A stretch of 64,000 nt of DNA from Rhytidiadelphus loreus (Eukaryota; Streptophyta; Bryopsida; Hypnales; Hylocomiaceae), in contig OX344763.1 of NCBI GenBank assembly GCA_947034895.1, forward strand, positions 41,787,025 to 41,851,024, given 5' to 3'. Shown in pieces: positions 24,620 through 37,145 of this stretch. A model generated the notes under the pieces. The model made no database searches, was not told where the DNA came from, and saw nothing but the letters and a program-made list of their open reading frames with translations. The number at the start of each line of letters is the position of its first letter. Position 1 is the stretch's first letter. The position numbers and the translations under genes are program-made.

Positions 24620-26080
24620 TTTTTTAAGCTCTAACCTTGTGGGCGCTTAATTACCCACCCTTGGTAATTAATCGGACACAACTAGGTTCTAGGGGTTAAC
24701 TAAATTCTAACCTAACGGGTGACTAAGTGTAGGTCCATTGTGCCTTCCAAGCAATGGATCTTCTTTACTAAGTCCCTAGTTTCCGCAGGTGACAATGGAG
24801 TTGCCCCCAATTGGCGAGGGAATAGTTCGGGCCAACCGTCCCCTAACAGCAGCCTATGCGAACTACCACTGAATCTATCCTAATCTATGGGAATCTGAGG
24901 CTAATTGACCTTTCCTAAGACTGAAGAGGGATTTCCTAAGTCCCTTCCATGGTTTCCTAAGTTGATTGGGTTCTTTTCCTAATCTAAGTTATCTTTTTTC
25001 CTAATTTAATTGATCTTTGTTCCTAATTTAATTTCTCAATTTAATTTATCTTTTTTCCTAATTTAATCTTCTAATTTAATTTGTCTTTTATCTAATTTAA
25101 TCTTCTAATTTAATTTATCCTTTATCTAATTTAATCTTCTAATTTAATTTATCTTTTTTCCTAATTTAATCTTCTAATTTAATTTATCTTTTTTCCTAAT
25201 TTAATCTTCTAATTTAATTTATCCTTTATCTAATTTAATCTTCTAATTTAATTTATCTTTTTTCCTAATTTAATCTTCTAATTTAATTTATCTTTTTTCC
25301 TAATTTAATCTTCTAATTTAATTTATCTTTTATCTAATTTAATCTTCTAATTTAATTTTCTAATTCAACCCTAACTCCTAATTGGATTATTTTGTCCTAA
25401 TCTAGTGTTTACTTCTTGGTTGAGTTCTGACCTTAACGGTTACTGATTCCTAGTCCTACCCTATCTTAGTCTAATTTGGTTGCTTTTATGGTCAACTTCT
25501 ATGCATGAAATGGGTTTGGATACTTCGAGTCCTATCGATAAACTTCTATGTCTAAACTCAAGGCCCCCCCCTAATTCCTATTTGCTAATCGAAATTAATC
25601 ACTACCTAACAGGGTTTAGCGTAAATTAAAAGGAAGAAAGCCCCAGTGATTGGTTTACTGACTCACCTGATCGTCGTTGGCATGCGCGGCATTTTCCTCC
25701 ATACCTCCGGCCGCGTGCTCGTATTCCATAGTCGACAGGTATTTTGAAGTAGTAAAATGCCAACGGCTTAGTCCTCGGCGAAGTAGTACACTCTAAAGAC
25801 CCTTAATGGTCCCTTCCTTTCTCTTTATCCTTTTTTTTCTTTTACTTCAACACTATTCCTACCAACCCCTTAAATGAAACCTTACACCATATGACGCTAA
25901 TCTAATGGGAGAGTCACCTATTCTCTTACGTCGTCATTTTGGTGTCATCCTAATCTCTTTCCTAATGGTTGTAAGAAGCTTTTGAGATTTCCTACCTAAT
26001 CCTATGACGCAATACTATTTATCGTCTCTCCCTTCTTCCTCTCCTATAACTACCCCCTTCCTAATTTTGTCATCATTGTG
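24620..26080 (+). repeat. Motif-array block with CCTAAT signature
   Basis: The hexamer CCTAAT/CCTAAG and near variants recur dozens of times, both inside the satellite at 25020-25365 and in the non-tandem DNA on either side (24900-25020 and 25365-26080). Spacer DNA between them is not repetitive. It lies 1.3-2.8 kb downstream, on the minus strand, of the TATA-containing block at 27380-27440. Interpretation as a protein-binding array is inference. Confidence 0.6.
25020..25365. repeat. Minisatellite, unit about 30-34 bp
   Basis: About ten units of a CCTAATTTAATCTTCTAATT-type sequence with variable T runs (TTTATC, TTTTTTCC). The unit appears to be an expansion of the CCTAAT motif of the surrounding block. 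Confidence 0.95.
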
Positions 26081-26419
26081 TGAGGTGGCTTGTTGGTGAG
26101 GAACCTTGAGAGGTTGTGCAGGTTTGGACGCGTAGGATGGTGACTTCTCTTCCCCCCTTCTTCCTTTAGCCTTGAGTTGGTCTTTCGTCAGTCTTTTACT
26201 AGACCCCCGGTTTTCAATCTTAGTGTGATGACCCCCCCCCCCCAAAAGGTGGTGGGGCCCCACAGGGCATCGTCCCGTAGTGCTGAATTTAGTTGAGGTA
26301 AGGATTTCTCCCTGGCCCTCTCCCTTGAACTCCCAACTCCCTAACCCTCCCGAACTAGCCCTCCCCGAACTGGCTTCCCCCCCCCCGAACTGGCTCCCCG
26401 ACCCCCTGACTGACTGCTC

Positions 26420-26585
26420 CCTTACGGGCTGGCTGACTGGTCCCTTACGGGCCTCCCCTTGGGGCTGGCTGGCTGCTCCTTTACGGGCCTCCCCTTGGGG
26501 CTGGCTGGCTGCTCCTTTTACGGGCCTCCCCTTGGGGCTGGCTGACTGCTCCTCCCCTCACGGGTTGTTCCTTTACGGGCTGGTC
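26420..26585. repeat. GC-rich tandem repeat (CTTGGGGCTGGCTG units)
   Basis: Three to four units of about 36-38 bp containing TTACGGGCCTCCCCTTGGGG and GGCTGGCTG. A minus-strand frame over it has no recognisable product. Confidence 0.9.
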
Positions 26586-26664
26586 CCAAGTATTTTTACT
26601 ACAATCCTTCCTCTCCGGGTTCCCGTATGGGAACCCACTACACAACTTAAAATTGGACAGGTCA

Positions 26665-26995
26665 GGGTCAAAGCTTCGCCGTCTACGGGGAATAGACAAA
26701 AAGTTTTAACAACTAGCAAAACAACGGCCTAGTGGCGGGGTTTCTCCCTATACTTGTCTACCACCTAGGGCACTCTTGGGGGCTAAACTTTGGCTTTTCC
26801 CAAGAAGATCTTGGGAACTAAACTTTGGAACCAAAAAGTATAGGGGGTTCAAAGCTTCGCCGTCGAATTGGTTTTGACACCAACTCTAAGACTGGTGACG
26901 CCCCCCGGGTCCAAAGCTTCGCCGTCTAAGGCCTGTTTTTGACACACACTCTAAGACTAGGGTAGGTTACAGGTTCAAAACTTCGCCGCGTCAAG
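26665..26995. repeat. Four interspersed copies of CAAAGCTTCGCCGTC
   Basis: Copies begin at about 26669, 26850, 26912 and 26976 (the last diverged), each after a G/T-rich stretch and two followed by a GACACCAACTCTAAGACT-like string. AT-decayed versions occur at about 29.97, 30.04 and 47.19 kb in similar context, marking dispersed copies of the same element. Confidence 0.75.
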
Positions 26996-27379
26996 GGCGG
27001 TGGGGTCCACTCGTAAACAACACGGCAAGGGTGACTATGGTTAGGACTTACACAAGAGACAACCGAATCCACAAGGTAAACATAAACAAGGCAATACTCA
27101 TGTACTAAAGGCCCCCCAAAGCGGCATCGCCAAGGTACGGTGGGGGGTGACTTTAGGATTAGTACAAGACACCCAAAAGTTACACGGAAAACACACGCAA
27201 GTAGATGGAAACCGCTTGACTCGCACACGTACAAGGTAAGGTGGAAGGACCTCAAGGACTTTCAAAGAGCTTGAAATAAAACGACAATGGGAGCCAAAAA
27301 TGCTCCGAAAACACCGTAGAGGTTTTTTGGCTTGAAACGCCCAAAATTCCAAGATAACTTGGACCCACGGACCCAAAAC

Positions 27380-27445
27380 AAGTATTGGGGGTGTTTTGGG
27401 AGAGAGAAGGGCCCCCTTTTATAGGTTTCCAAGGGCCCACTCCCC
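27380..27445 (-). promoter_or_regulatory. Minus-strand TATA-containing block, copy 1 (element promoter candidate)
   Basis: Read on the minus strand: TATAAAAGG, then a pyrimidine-rich CTTCTCTCTC, then CCAAAACACCC. The same order recurs at 34.75 and 48.15 kb. The arrangement resembles an LTR or TE core promoter, but no LTR pair was found. Confidence 0.5.
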
Positions 27446-30400
27446 CCCTCGACGAGTAACCTCATCCATCCGGATTTTCATCCAAATTTGAGATTTTCAC
27501 CTAATTTTGGGTTTTACGCTGGTCCTAGCCTCTAACTTTTGGAGTTTAGCTCGGAATTGCAAATGGATTGCGCCAATGGCTTCAGAATGCCATTTTTAGC
27601 CTAAAGGACTCCTACCCCCTATTTCTATCACAAAAAACTCATCGGAAACTAGTGCCAACTGGAGCCAATTAAAAGGGTAAAAACCTAACTTTTGGGGTTT
27701 ACTTCTTTTGGCTTGGGCAACTAGCTAGGGTTGTTGGGGAGGCTCTAGGGAGTAAGAAAAGGCTCCTTGATGTCTTCGTTCCGACTTCGTACGCTCCCAG
27801 GACACCGGTCAACCCCGCAAAGATCTTGCCGTAATTATTAATTGGGGGGATGTTGTCAGTTTCGGCTGCTTCCCACTATTGGAACACCATGAAATTTGTC
27901 GGGGCGCGTTATTAACATAAAAGATGCTAGTCTAATTTTTAGTGAGATTTTACCGCGGCCTGGGTATTTTCCATGAATTTCCCAACGTGGCCTTTGGCGG
28001 TTGACTGCTCGGAAAAAGATCCTTTGGAGATCAGAAAAAACCGAGACTTTTTGGGGAACCTCTCATGGAGTCCCCCAAGCCACGTGCCAAGTCTTGGGCT
28101 ATTCTGGCACATAGTTGGTGGCGAGGTGAAAACTGACTTCGGTTGAATCACCGGCAGTCAGGGAATCTTTCACATGTGAGGGAATCTTGGCGAATGGGTT
28201 TTGCCGTGGACATTCCGACATGTTCCAGATCCAAGAACACTATCCGGCGGCTGTGGATTCCTCCATGCGGCCTGTCTGGGACAAGTAACACCTGCAAGCT
28301 AACAATTTGGATTCCTAATGTTTCGTCGGTGGAATGGGGAAACTAGAACCTATCTTTGGAGATTTATGTGGAGACCTCCTCCACTCTCCTAAGACTTAAT
28401 TTAGCCTATCATGGTCACATGCACTAGGTTTTGGGCTATTTTGGGTAAGTTCCCAGTAGCCCTATTGTTTCCCACTAATTACGGGTTCTAACCTATATAC
28501 AAGTGGGTTTTATGGGTAATCTATGGATAAAAGGCTATTTATGACCAAATGCTATACTGGTACGTGACATACCTATTTTGGTTCTACACTCTTTTTTGGG
28601 CTTTTTGTACTACTTTATGCCTTAATTTGTAATAAACTAAAAAAAAGAAAACAATGAGTCCCAAGTGACGAATTTGGGGCTCACAAACCTCTGGGTTCGA
28701 AGTTTTAGCCTTATGTCAAGTTTTGGCCTTGATTTCTAACTGTTTTCTTTTAATTATTTTTATTTGGGTGATTGCAAGAAACACTTGTTGACTTTGTTGT
28801 GTTTTCACAATACTTATGTTTATTTTTCTGGAGTACTTTTTAGAAATTAAAATTTTCTTTCTAAAAAATTTGACAAATATGATCAATGTATACACCTTTA
28901 GGGAGATTGTACCCTCGGAAGATAAAACATTAGATTTTTTTTAGGCCTTTTAAAGATTGTGAGTTCCCAGATTCTAAAGAACTGTGCCACATTAGCAGTC
29001 TGACGTGGTTGGGAGACAACCACACCAAATAATAATATGTTTTTCATTTTTTCATTTTTTAAAATAAAATTATTTTTACTATTTTCATTTCTTTTTCTTT
29101 TTCATTTTCTCTTATTTAATATTCAAATAGCACTACACTAGTTCACAACAAAGGGAATAGCCCTAAAATAGTCTTCTAGAGGCCTCAAATCCCTTCTAAT
29201 TCCCTATGCATAGAAAAGTTCTCTAAATAGGAGAACATAAAAAAAGTGCTAAATGTCAAGAAAATAGATATTTGGATGTTTTAATTTGTAAAAAATATAA
29301 ATTGACAATTTGAACAATTCTATAGAAATGGTCATTCACTAAAGAACCACCAAAATAATATTTTATATGTTTCAAAACACAAGTAGAAAGCTCATTTTGT
29401 GAATTCCATATAATATACAATAATTGTTTTTAGCGTTTTTTGAGTTGCTAATACACTAGAATACTATCTCCTAATTTCTAGCTCTAAATTTTTTTGGGGG
29501 CTAAAAATAGTACTAAAATACCCAAATTGACAAGTGCAATATAAAATTGAGGACTATTTTTTTATAGTAAAATATTTTATAAAAAATGAAAAAAATTTAG
29601 CCAAGGTGTATAATAGTCATGAGTACCTTACTTATGAATTTTGAGTCTTCTAGAGCCATAAATTATGGCCAAAAAACAAATGAGCATGTAGTGTGTGACA
29701 AAAATAGTGTAAGTGTTTCTTGTAGTCATCCTTTTCTAGAATTGGGTGCTATGTTATTGATGTTGATGAATTTTTGGAGGACAAACACTTAGATTTTTAT
29801 AATATGATAACCAAAAATTTGGGAAAAAATTTGAGGGGAAAATAAAATGAATGTTTGAGTCTTGGAATACTAGAGTCAAAGTTTTGTTGTCATGACAATT
29901 TTACCAAAAGAAACTAAACAAAGGGGGGGAAATGAGTATAATGATATCTAAAGTGGCATGTACAAAGCTAAAGCTTCATCATTCCAGAAGTTTCAACTAG
30001 GGGGACTAAAGAAAAAGAAAGAGTTTTAGAAAAACAAAAATACCATACGCAAAGCCAAAGCTTCGCTATTAGTTTAGGAATTGAATGGGACAAAAAAACG
30101 TGTAGAAGAAGTAAGAAAATTTTGACATGGGCTACAATTTTTCATGTCAAAGCTCTAGAGGAATTCTAAAAAAATTGGGATTCCCACATAAAGTAGCTAG
30201 TACAAAATAACAACCATAAAACAATGACTCAAAAGTTTACATAAAAACCATAAGGACACAAATGTTAATAAGTAAAATCCACAAAGCATTAGACTAGAAA
30301 CAAGAAGTCACGTTAACACAAATTGGCCAAAAAACCACTATGTGAACCACCATATTGGTTTACTTTTTAGATTGTGAAAAATGTAAATAATTTGCATGAA
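27446..30400. other. Repeat debris without recognisable genes
   Basis: GC-richer to about 28.4 kb, then AT-rich. The segment 28950-29210 shares its layout with 60400-60690: GAGTTCCCA near one end and GAATAGCCCT / CAAATCCCTTCTAAT-like strings near the other. This suggests two diverged copies of one element. Decayed copies of the CAAAGCTTCGCC element lie at about 29.95-30.07 kb. Confidence 0.5.
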
Positions 30401-31030
30401 TTTACAAGTCTGGAAGTGTTAGTACTCTAGACTAAGCCACAACCATCAATTAGGGAGTTTTCTACTAGATAGCAATGGAAACTTCAAGAGGTTAGGGCAA
30501 GAAGCTAGAAAATGCAATTAGGAGGAAATTAGGGGAAATTTTAAGGAAAAACTAGGGATATAGAACTAAAAAGATGCTAAGCAAGATTTGATAGAGTAAC
30601 CAAGTTAGGCTAATGATAAAGTCATGACAAAATGAAAACCAAAAATGCAAAAAACAAAATGAAAAGAAAACACTACAAGTAGAAAATGAAACTAGAATCA
30701 AATTGCAAACCAAGAGGAAATAAAAAAACAAAAGACTAGGAGCAGGAAATAAAACTAAAAGTAAATTGAAAACCAATAAAATAATAAAAAACACAAAAAA
30801 AGTTAGTTAAACTAAAACTATGACTAAAACACTAGTGTAGTGCTTAAAACATTAAAATAAGGATTTTATAGTAACTTAGGGGTTTTAACACTAAACTAGC
30901 ACAGTTTACACTAAACTAGCAAATTTACAATTATTTAGTGCAATTTTCACTAATTTGGCACGTTTTACACTAATTTAGCAAATTAACAATAAATTAAGGT
31001 AGGATGAAAGTAGTTAGGCAAAATTAGTCC
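30400..31030. repeat. Short motif-rich block (ACTAG / CTAATTTAGCA)
   Basis: ACTAG or TTAGG variants recur in purine-rich DNA. From 30880 to 31000 there are five close variants of ACACTAAACTAGCA. It is less regular than the block at 31.7-33.65 kb. Confidence 0.4.
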
Positions 31031-31329
31031 GTTAGTGAATTTGATATATGCAAAATTAGGATCTTAAGTCCTTTTTCTTCCAATTCTTCCAACTTCTATG
31101 TGTGTATGTGTATTTTTGGAGAATGTGCTTGAAATTGCAATGAAAAAATGAACAAAAAGTATTAGCAAAACATAGAAAGATGAGTTAGGGTGGGAATTAA
31201 ACCATTTGTCAAATAGGTTCTTTTGCAAGATGAGGAAAGAAGTGAAAGACCATGAATTGGGGCGATTTTGGAGCTGATTTTTTAGGGCTTGGAGGTCTAA
31301 TGGGGAAAAATGGAAGAAAATTAGGGATT

Positions 31330-31480
31330 TTGTGAGTGAGATTGGATTGCCAACTTCAATGAGCGATTGCGGGAGCATAGAGAATCAAATTGAGCTAAAT
31401 TTTAGAGGGATGGTGCACCTCAAATTTGGCTTTTTGAAAAACTATGGCTCGCCCAATTGGAGCAAGGACAAGGACGAGTG
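31330..31480. repeat. Flanking repeat, left copy
   Basis: Matches 33815-33965 in order and sequence: GAGCGATTGCGG, GAGCTRAATTTTRGAG, AAAGYTATRGCTCGC and CAAAGATGAGGAC-like strings. The two copies bracket the motif-array block 31720-33650. Confidence 0.65.
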
Positions 31481-31719
31481 TAGATGGTGTTGGAACCTAT
31501 TTGGATTTACCCAACTAATAGTTATGTTCGTTCCTAGGGAGGCAAATTTAATAGGATTACTTCTACAATGACAACAAGACAACTAATAAGAGAATAAAAA
31601 CACCCAAAAAGATCATACTTCCAACTAGAATTAATTTAATTACCTCACTATTACATAATTAATTATTTAATTCTTTTATTTTTTTTCACTCCATTCTTAT
31701 AACCACAAGGTTAAGTATC

Positions 31720-33650
31720 ACCCCAAATTGGATTCAATCTTTAATCTTTAACGTTTAAATCTTTAGTCTTTCACCGAATCGGAATTGCCTTACAAGCTCA
31801 GCTTCGCTCTTTCTACTTGTTTGCCGCAGCTCCTAGCCTTTTACTCCAACTTGGATTAGTCGCTTGTCAGTGAGTCTTTGTCTCCAACTTGGGCACAACC
31901 AAATCTTCTTTCACCAACTTGGAAACCAAATCTTTCTTGACACAAATTGGCCTCACATAACTTGAACACTTACAGAATTTACATTCACGTTTTACCAATT
32001 TGGTACTTCCTTTCTTACTCTCGATATTCTCCATTTTCAGATATAAACTCTCAAGTCGGAATGATATTCCTATTGGACTCCAGATCCTATTTGGAATTAA
32101 TAACTAAACCACAGTGCTCTCAATAATCAACACCAAATCGGAATTAGACTTCCATAGTACTCAGAATGCTAAACTTCTGATTTGGAACACTTACGAATAC
32201 CAGCAGCTACGACTAAATATTCCGAATTGGACCTTAACCATATTGTTAAACACATTCACCAACTTCCAATTCGGACTGAAGACAATCAAGACAAAGCATA
32301 ACCAGATCCCGACTTGGAATTAAATTAACACAATTTAAATAAATCAGATACACAACTTGGACTTCTTTCCTCATAACCAACTTCTTTCCTCATAACCAGT
32401 CATGACATTCACCAACCATGACATCCATTCTAACTTGGAACACACTAATGTAATTCTCAATTATGGAACATCTCAACTATATGGCATCAACATTTAATCT
32501 TTACTTCCAAATTGGAATTAAACTTCACACTCATAAGCAAATCATACACACAAGACACCAATTCGACTGGAAAATTTCCTTTTTTATTTATCCGCCTTGG
32601 CTACAAATCACTGTTTAGACATCAAGTTTTTAACACAAAATTTCATCTCCTGAAATCTCACTCCAAATAGGCTCAGATTCCTTGACTAAACATTTTTTTT
32701 CCACGAGAACTCAGGATTCTTCTTCAACATTTGGCATTCAAATCAATTTGGAATCTAAATTTCCAACTTTACTTCATCTTTCCAAATTGGACTTGCCAAC
32801 CTACTGCACCAACTTGTGTCACTAAACGAACTCTTCAACTTCCAATTTCCATCACTATCAATCACTGTATTTCTCCAAACAGGAAATTAAACTCTTTATA
32901 GCTACTTCACCAACCTGCATAACATCTCTAACTAGGAAAATTGACTTTCCAATTCGCTCATCTCCACAATCTGCACATACTTTCCAACTTGGAACGAAAA
33001 AAATATCAAGTGCCCATGCTGACAGACACAGCACTCCGACTAGATACCATCTTCCTTCTTCCACAATTAATCACCCGACTAGGACACACTTCCTGCCATC
33101 AAACATCACTCCGACTTGGAACAAAAGCATAACCATATAGACCATAATAGCACTTAGACACAACCATCACCACGCAATCACAACAATCCAACTTGGATCT
33201 CAAACACAAATAAATAAAACACAGCACAACTGGTTGGAACTTGTACTGGCACAATCTCTCCAAGTGGGTGCCTCCCAATTTGAAAAATTCCTCTTTAAAA
33301 CTTCCCAACTAGGCGGTTCCTCAACCAATTCAAATATCACCTCAAAAACTCACAAACTGCCAAATAGGAACCTCAAAAATTAATTGCACAATCACAAGCA
33401 TACACTTTTTAAATCGGCATTTACTCACAAAAATCTAACTTGGATACAACCGCAACCCTAACCGCTGACCAGACAGACAATTTGAATTGGAAGAACGCAG
33501 CACACCCAAGCTGGTTGGCTAGGGACAATTCCAACTCGGAAACCGAAACACAACTTTCTAACTTGGAATCTCCCATTAGCAGCTCATATCTGACTATTTC
33601 CAACTTGGAATAAACTCAACGAAATGATCTCCCAATTAGGCTCAAAAACA
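31720..33650 (+). repeat. Motif-array block with CCAACTTGGA signature
   Basis: About three dozen occurrences, counted by eye, of a degenerate decamer around CCAACTTGGA. Variants include CAAATTGGA, CAAATCGGA, CAATTCGGA, CGACTAGGA and CCAACTCGGA. Average spacing is near 50 bp but not regular. The DNA between motifs is C/A-rich and not repeated. No open frame explains it. It lies 1.1-3.1 kb downstream, on the minus strand, of the TATA block at 34.75 kb. Confidence 0.7.
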
Positions 33651-33814
33651 TCCAGTCATCCAATTAGAGCACCAAAGAGGAAAAACATAACACAAACATA
33701 ACACAAAAACACAAAAATAAACCCAAAAATTTACAAAACAAAATCCTAATAGTGTATTTACAACGAGGTAGCAAAATTAGTACATAGAGGTATGCTACCG
33801 TTGCAATTGAAGAC

Positions 33815-33965
33815 TACCAACTTTGTCGAGCGATTGCGGAAGATCTACAAGGTTGATGGAGCTGAATTTTGGAGTGATGATGCGACTCAAAGTTAGCTTT
33901 CTGAAAAGCTATAGCTCGCTCAATTCAAAGCAAAGATGAGGACAAGAAAGCCAAATTAGTGCACA
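33815..33965. repeat. Flanking repeat, right copy
   Basis: Partner of 31330-31480, in the same orientation. Confidence 0.65.
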
Positions 33966-34715
33966 AAGGTTTGTTGCCATGATGATGGTGACTAGTTTTT
34001 GGTCTTTACCTTGATTTTTTGGTTGTTGTCATGCTCCATTTGGAAAAAACTGTGTTGTGAATTACAAGGTGCATCATGCTTGCAACTTGATTTGCATGAA
34101 TTTTTATTGCTTGGAGAAAAAATGTATGATTGTATTATGAATGGTGTATGCATGATTAGGGAGCCTAAGTTTTTAGGGTTTACAAGCAAGTGCGGAAGCG
34201 CTACCCAAATAGGATTAAAATTAGGGTTGGGACTTAAATGATCAAATAGGGAAGGAAAAATCCAAATTGCATAGAATGAGGGAACATGTTAGCATTGGAT
34301 CTAGGTACTTAGGGTGAAATTTAAGGGTCAATGCATGGGTGAATTTAGGATTTTGGTGTAATTATTAGTGTGCTAGACTTTCTTGTTAAGGCCCGGTTTA
34401 GGCATTTTTGTCCCCTAAATGTGCATTTGAGTTAGATTTTTGCATAGAAAATTGTCCCATTTACTTGAATGTTAAATTTGATGCTTGAGGGATGGTAGGA
34501 TTCATTTTTCAGTAATTTTAAGTGTGTTGCACACTTTTCAACTAGAGTCATTTAATCAAAATTAACCAAAAATTAACCAAAAACAACAATACAGGAATCC
34601 ATTGCTTGAAAGGCAATATAGGTAGAGGTCCTATGCACTCCCTATTGGCCAACTCTAGGTGTTTTTTTACCACATGAGATAGAAATCTCTCATACACTAA
34701 ATGAACCAAAAGACA
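33966..34715. other. Noncoding stretch
   Basis: AT-rich; nothing assignable. The two short frames at 33992-34241 overlap on opposite strands. Confidence 0.5.
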
Positions 34716-34719
34716 AGGT

Positions 34720-34810
34720 ACAACATTAGAAAATGGATGTTTGGAGAGAGAAAAGGAGGTGTTTTTTCCTTTGCTTCAAGGCTTTATATATGAGATTTTT
34801 TTACCTAATG
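34720..34810 (-). promoter_or_regulatory. Minus-strand TATA-containing block, copy 2
   Basis: On the minus strand: TATATAAAGCC, then CTTTTCTCTCTCC, then CCATTTTCTAATGTTG. The last string recurs in copy 3 at 48.12 kb, showing common descent. Confidence 0.5.
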
Positions 34811-35325
34811 GACATCCTCCCCTAGAAAAGTCTAGTAGGGAATAAGAATAAAATAAGCCTTCTAAACAATGGATCTTCTCCTAGCAATATAGTTTATTAT
34901 TTTTGACACTACTCTAAGACTTCTACTCAAACATCAATGAACACCACAATTTTGCACTTTCTGCCAATTCCATGGGTTCATCTACACATGTTCACCAATT
35001 CCTTCCAGCAATTTGTTTTTTTCCACAATTCATTATATATATACATGAACATGCACCAAATTCACAATGAATACACTTCTGCAATCATTGAAAAGTATAC
35101 TTCATGCACATTGGTCCCTAATTCATTAGAATACAATTTTGTTGTTTTAGAGCCTTTGTAGTGACTAACTCACTTCTATATGTTTTTCCTAACTAAACAA
35201 AAATCTAAAGTTAGACACTTAATATTAAGTAAGTGTATTTAGCAACCATGGATAAATTCTTGCTATGATTAATTGTTAAGTTTTATTTTTGGACCCTTTT
35301 TCACTGTCTTAATTCCTCCTTCAAC
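34811..35325. other. Noncoding stretch
   Basis: AT-rich; nothing assignable. It forms the left flank of the pogo-like element. Confidence 0.5.
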
Positions 35326-35636
35326 TACACTAAAAAGGGTATTTAGTGTTGGCAACACTATTTGTGAACCATGACACTAAATATCATTTACCCTACTAAA
35401 GTAAGTAACACTAAATGTAATTTCCAACACTAAAAGTACTCTATGGTAAATCTGAAATATGAAGAGGTTTACATTTAGTGTTAGAAGGTAAAAAAAGAAT
35501 TTGGAAAGAAAAAGATTAAAGACAAGGAAAATGATGGAAGGAGTAGAAAATGTGGAAAACATGTGCAATAAAAGAAGTCTTTGAACATCAAATAAGGGAA
35601 AAAAAATTAATATTTAGAGCCAAAAAAATACAGATT

Positions 35637-37145
35637 TCATACTTGGGCTGGAACTTGTTGTCCATGGAAGTATGGTTCATGCTTGGCTATAATTTCCCGC
35701 AAATGTGGAAAAAGTTGATTGACACTCCAAGTGCCATCAACACCCAAAGCCATACCCAATCTAATCATAGCTTTCCTAGCATATGACAAATTATCACAAT
35801 CTACCTCTTTGTTCACATCCTCAATGCTATCCGCAACCAATTGTAGGAAAAATCTTTTTCTTGGATTTGTGAGTTTTCCTGACCATTGCCCATCAACCCA
35901 AGGAGTATTTTGCCAAGCATTGGCTGCAATGAGCTCGGCCTTTTTTGCTTCCCATCGCTTGGTCCAAGCATCCTTGACCTTGGAAATGATAAATGTATCT
36001 ACCGGTTGACACAAATGTGTAGAACAAGGTGGCAAATACCTAAGAGTGGCCTATTTTGCTTCCATAACAGCCGATAATGTTGGGGTTATACTATGGCCTG
36101 TACAATTGTCAACCCAAATGACTTTTGTACGGCCATGAACATCAACTTGGAAGGCTCGGGGTTCAGCAAAAAGATTTTGGTCCATCCAGCCCTTAGGCCT
36201 AGATCTGTAACATACTCTTGGAATATTGTCTTCCAAGCCCTGAATAGGGTAATTGCTGTTGGAATTGGTAAAAATCAGCATAGGGGCTTCAATCATTGAT
36301 CTATGCCCCCTGGAAATTCTAATGACCATGGTCATAGAATCTTCCCCTGAAACCACTTCAGCATACTTGACACTCGTGTCTCCCCTAAATCCCAATGTCC
36401 GACCATTGTCTAAATTTACAACAAAATGAGTTTCGTCAATGTTTTCCATGAGATTTCCATCAAAAACACCGGCTTGGAATCCTCTTTGCAGCACACCTAG
36501 ATGGTAAGCTGTTGCCATCTCAATTTGTAGTTCCTTCTCGAGACTACAAGACAAACGTCCCCTTTGTGACAACAAAACAATGTTGTGCACATGCATAAAT
36601 TGTTGAACCCAACTTGGGGTCAACTTGGCCGTGAGTAGGACATTGTCCTTTGGATCACAAGATTCGGCTGTATATGGAGAGGTAGGATCTAATAAGATGG
36701 TCACAACCAGCTCAATGAGTAATTTGGATGAAAATTTGACCTTAGCCTTTCTAAATTTGTCAAATGCATCCAAAAATACAGGATAGATCCAAAGTACCCA
36801 TTTAGCTCGCTTGGGCCCACGACCGAGAGCTACCTTTATGTGAAGTTGTTTTCGCCTACTATCCCGGCTCCGACTGCATGAAATTGGTGGAGATGTGTTG
36901 TCCGCCTCTCCTTCATTGCAAAATTGTTGACGTTGAGTCCACCACCGGGAAGCCCAAAGAAGGTTGGCACTCCTTTGAGCTCGAAAATGCTCGGGAAATG
37001 TATTGATTGTGCAAATGTAGAGCCCAGGAAAGCCGTGCACAAGTTCATCTTGAACCATCCAAGTGATAATGCATTTGCAAATAGCAATTGTAGAAACTTG
37101 TTGTAAGCATCGGGGTGTGGAATTGCTCGGTGGGGCGTTGGCCAT
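35637..37145 (-). pseudogene. Pogo/CENP-B-type DDE transposase with one in-frame stop
   Basis: Transposase for the surrounding element: it cuts at the inverted repeats and integrates at TA. It reads from ATG at 37145 for 364 codons to TAG at 36051-36053, then continues in the same frame to TGA at 35637. Residues about 105-230 look like the CENP-B/Tigger-type helix-turn-helix region (WVLWIYPVFLDAFDKFRKA). The catalytic triad is Asp237 (NIDETHF), Asp346 (WVDNCTG) and Asp383 (HLCQPVDTF), the last lying beyond the stop; spacing is DD36D. The premature TAG therefore removes the third catalytic residue and the C-terminus. Apart from this stop the frame is clean, so inactivation is recent, unless the stop is spliced out or read through. 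Confidence 0.88.

Noticed and set aside
25020..25365. CRISPR-like array
   Set aside because: The units are contiguous with no unique spacers, there are no cas genes, and the setting is eukaryotic. It is a minisatellite.
24620..28650. Full-length LTR retrotransposon
   Set aside because: TATA-like and GC-rich parts suggested one, but I found no matching LTR pair, primer-binding site or gag/pol coding.
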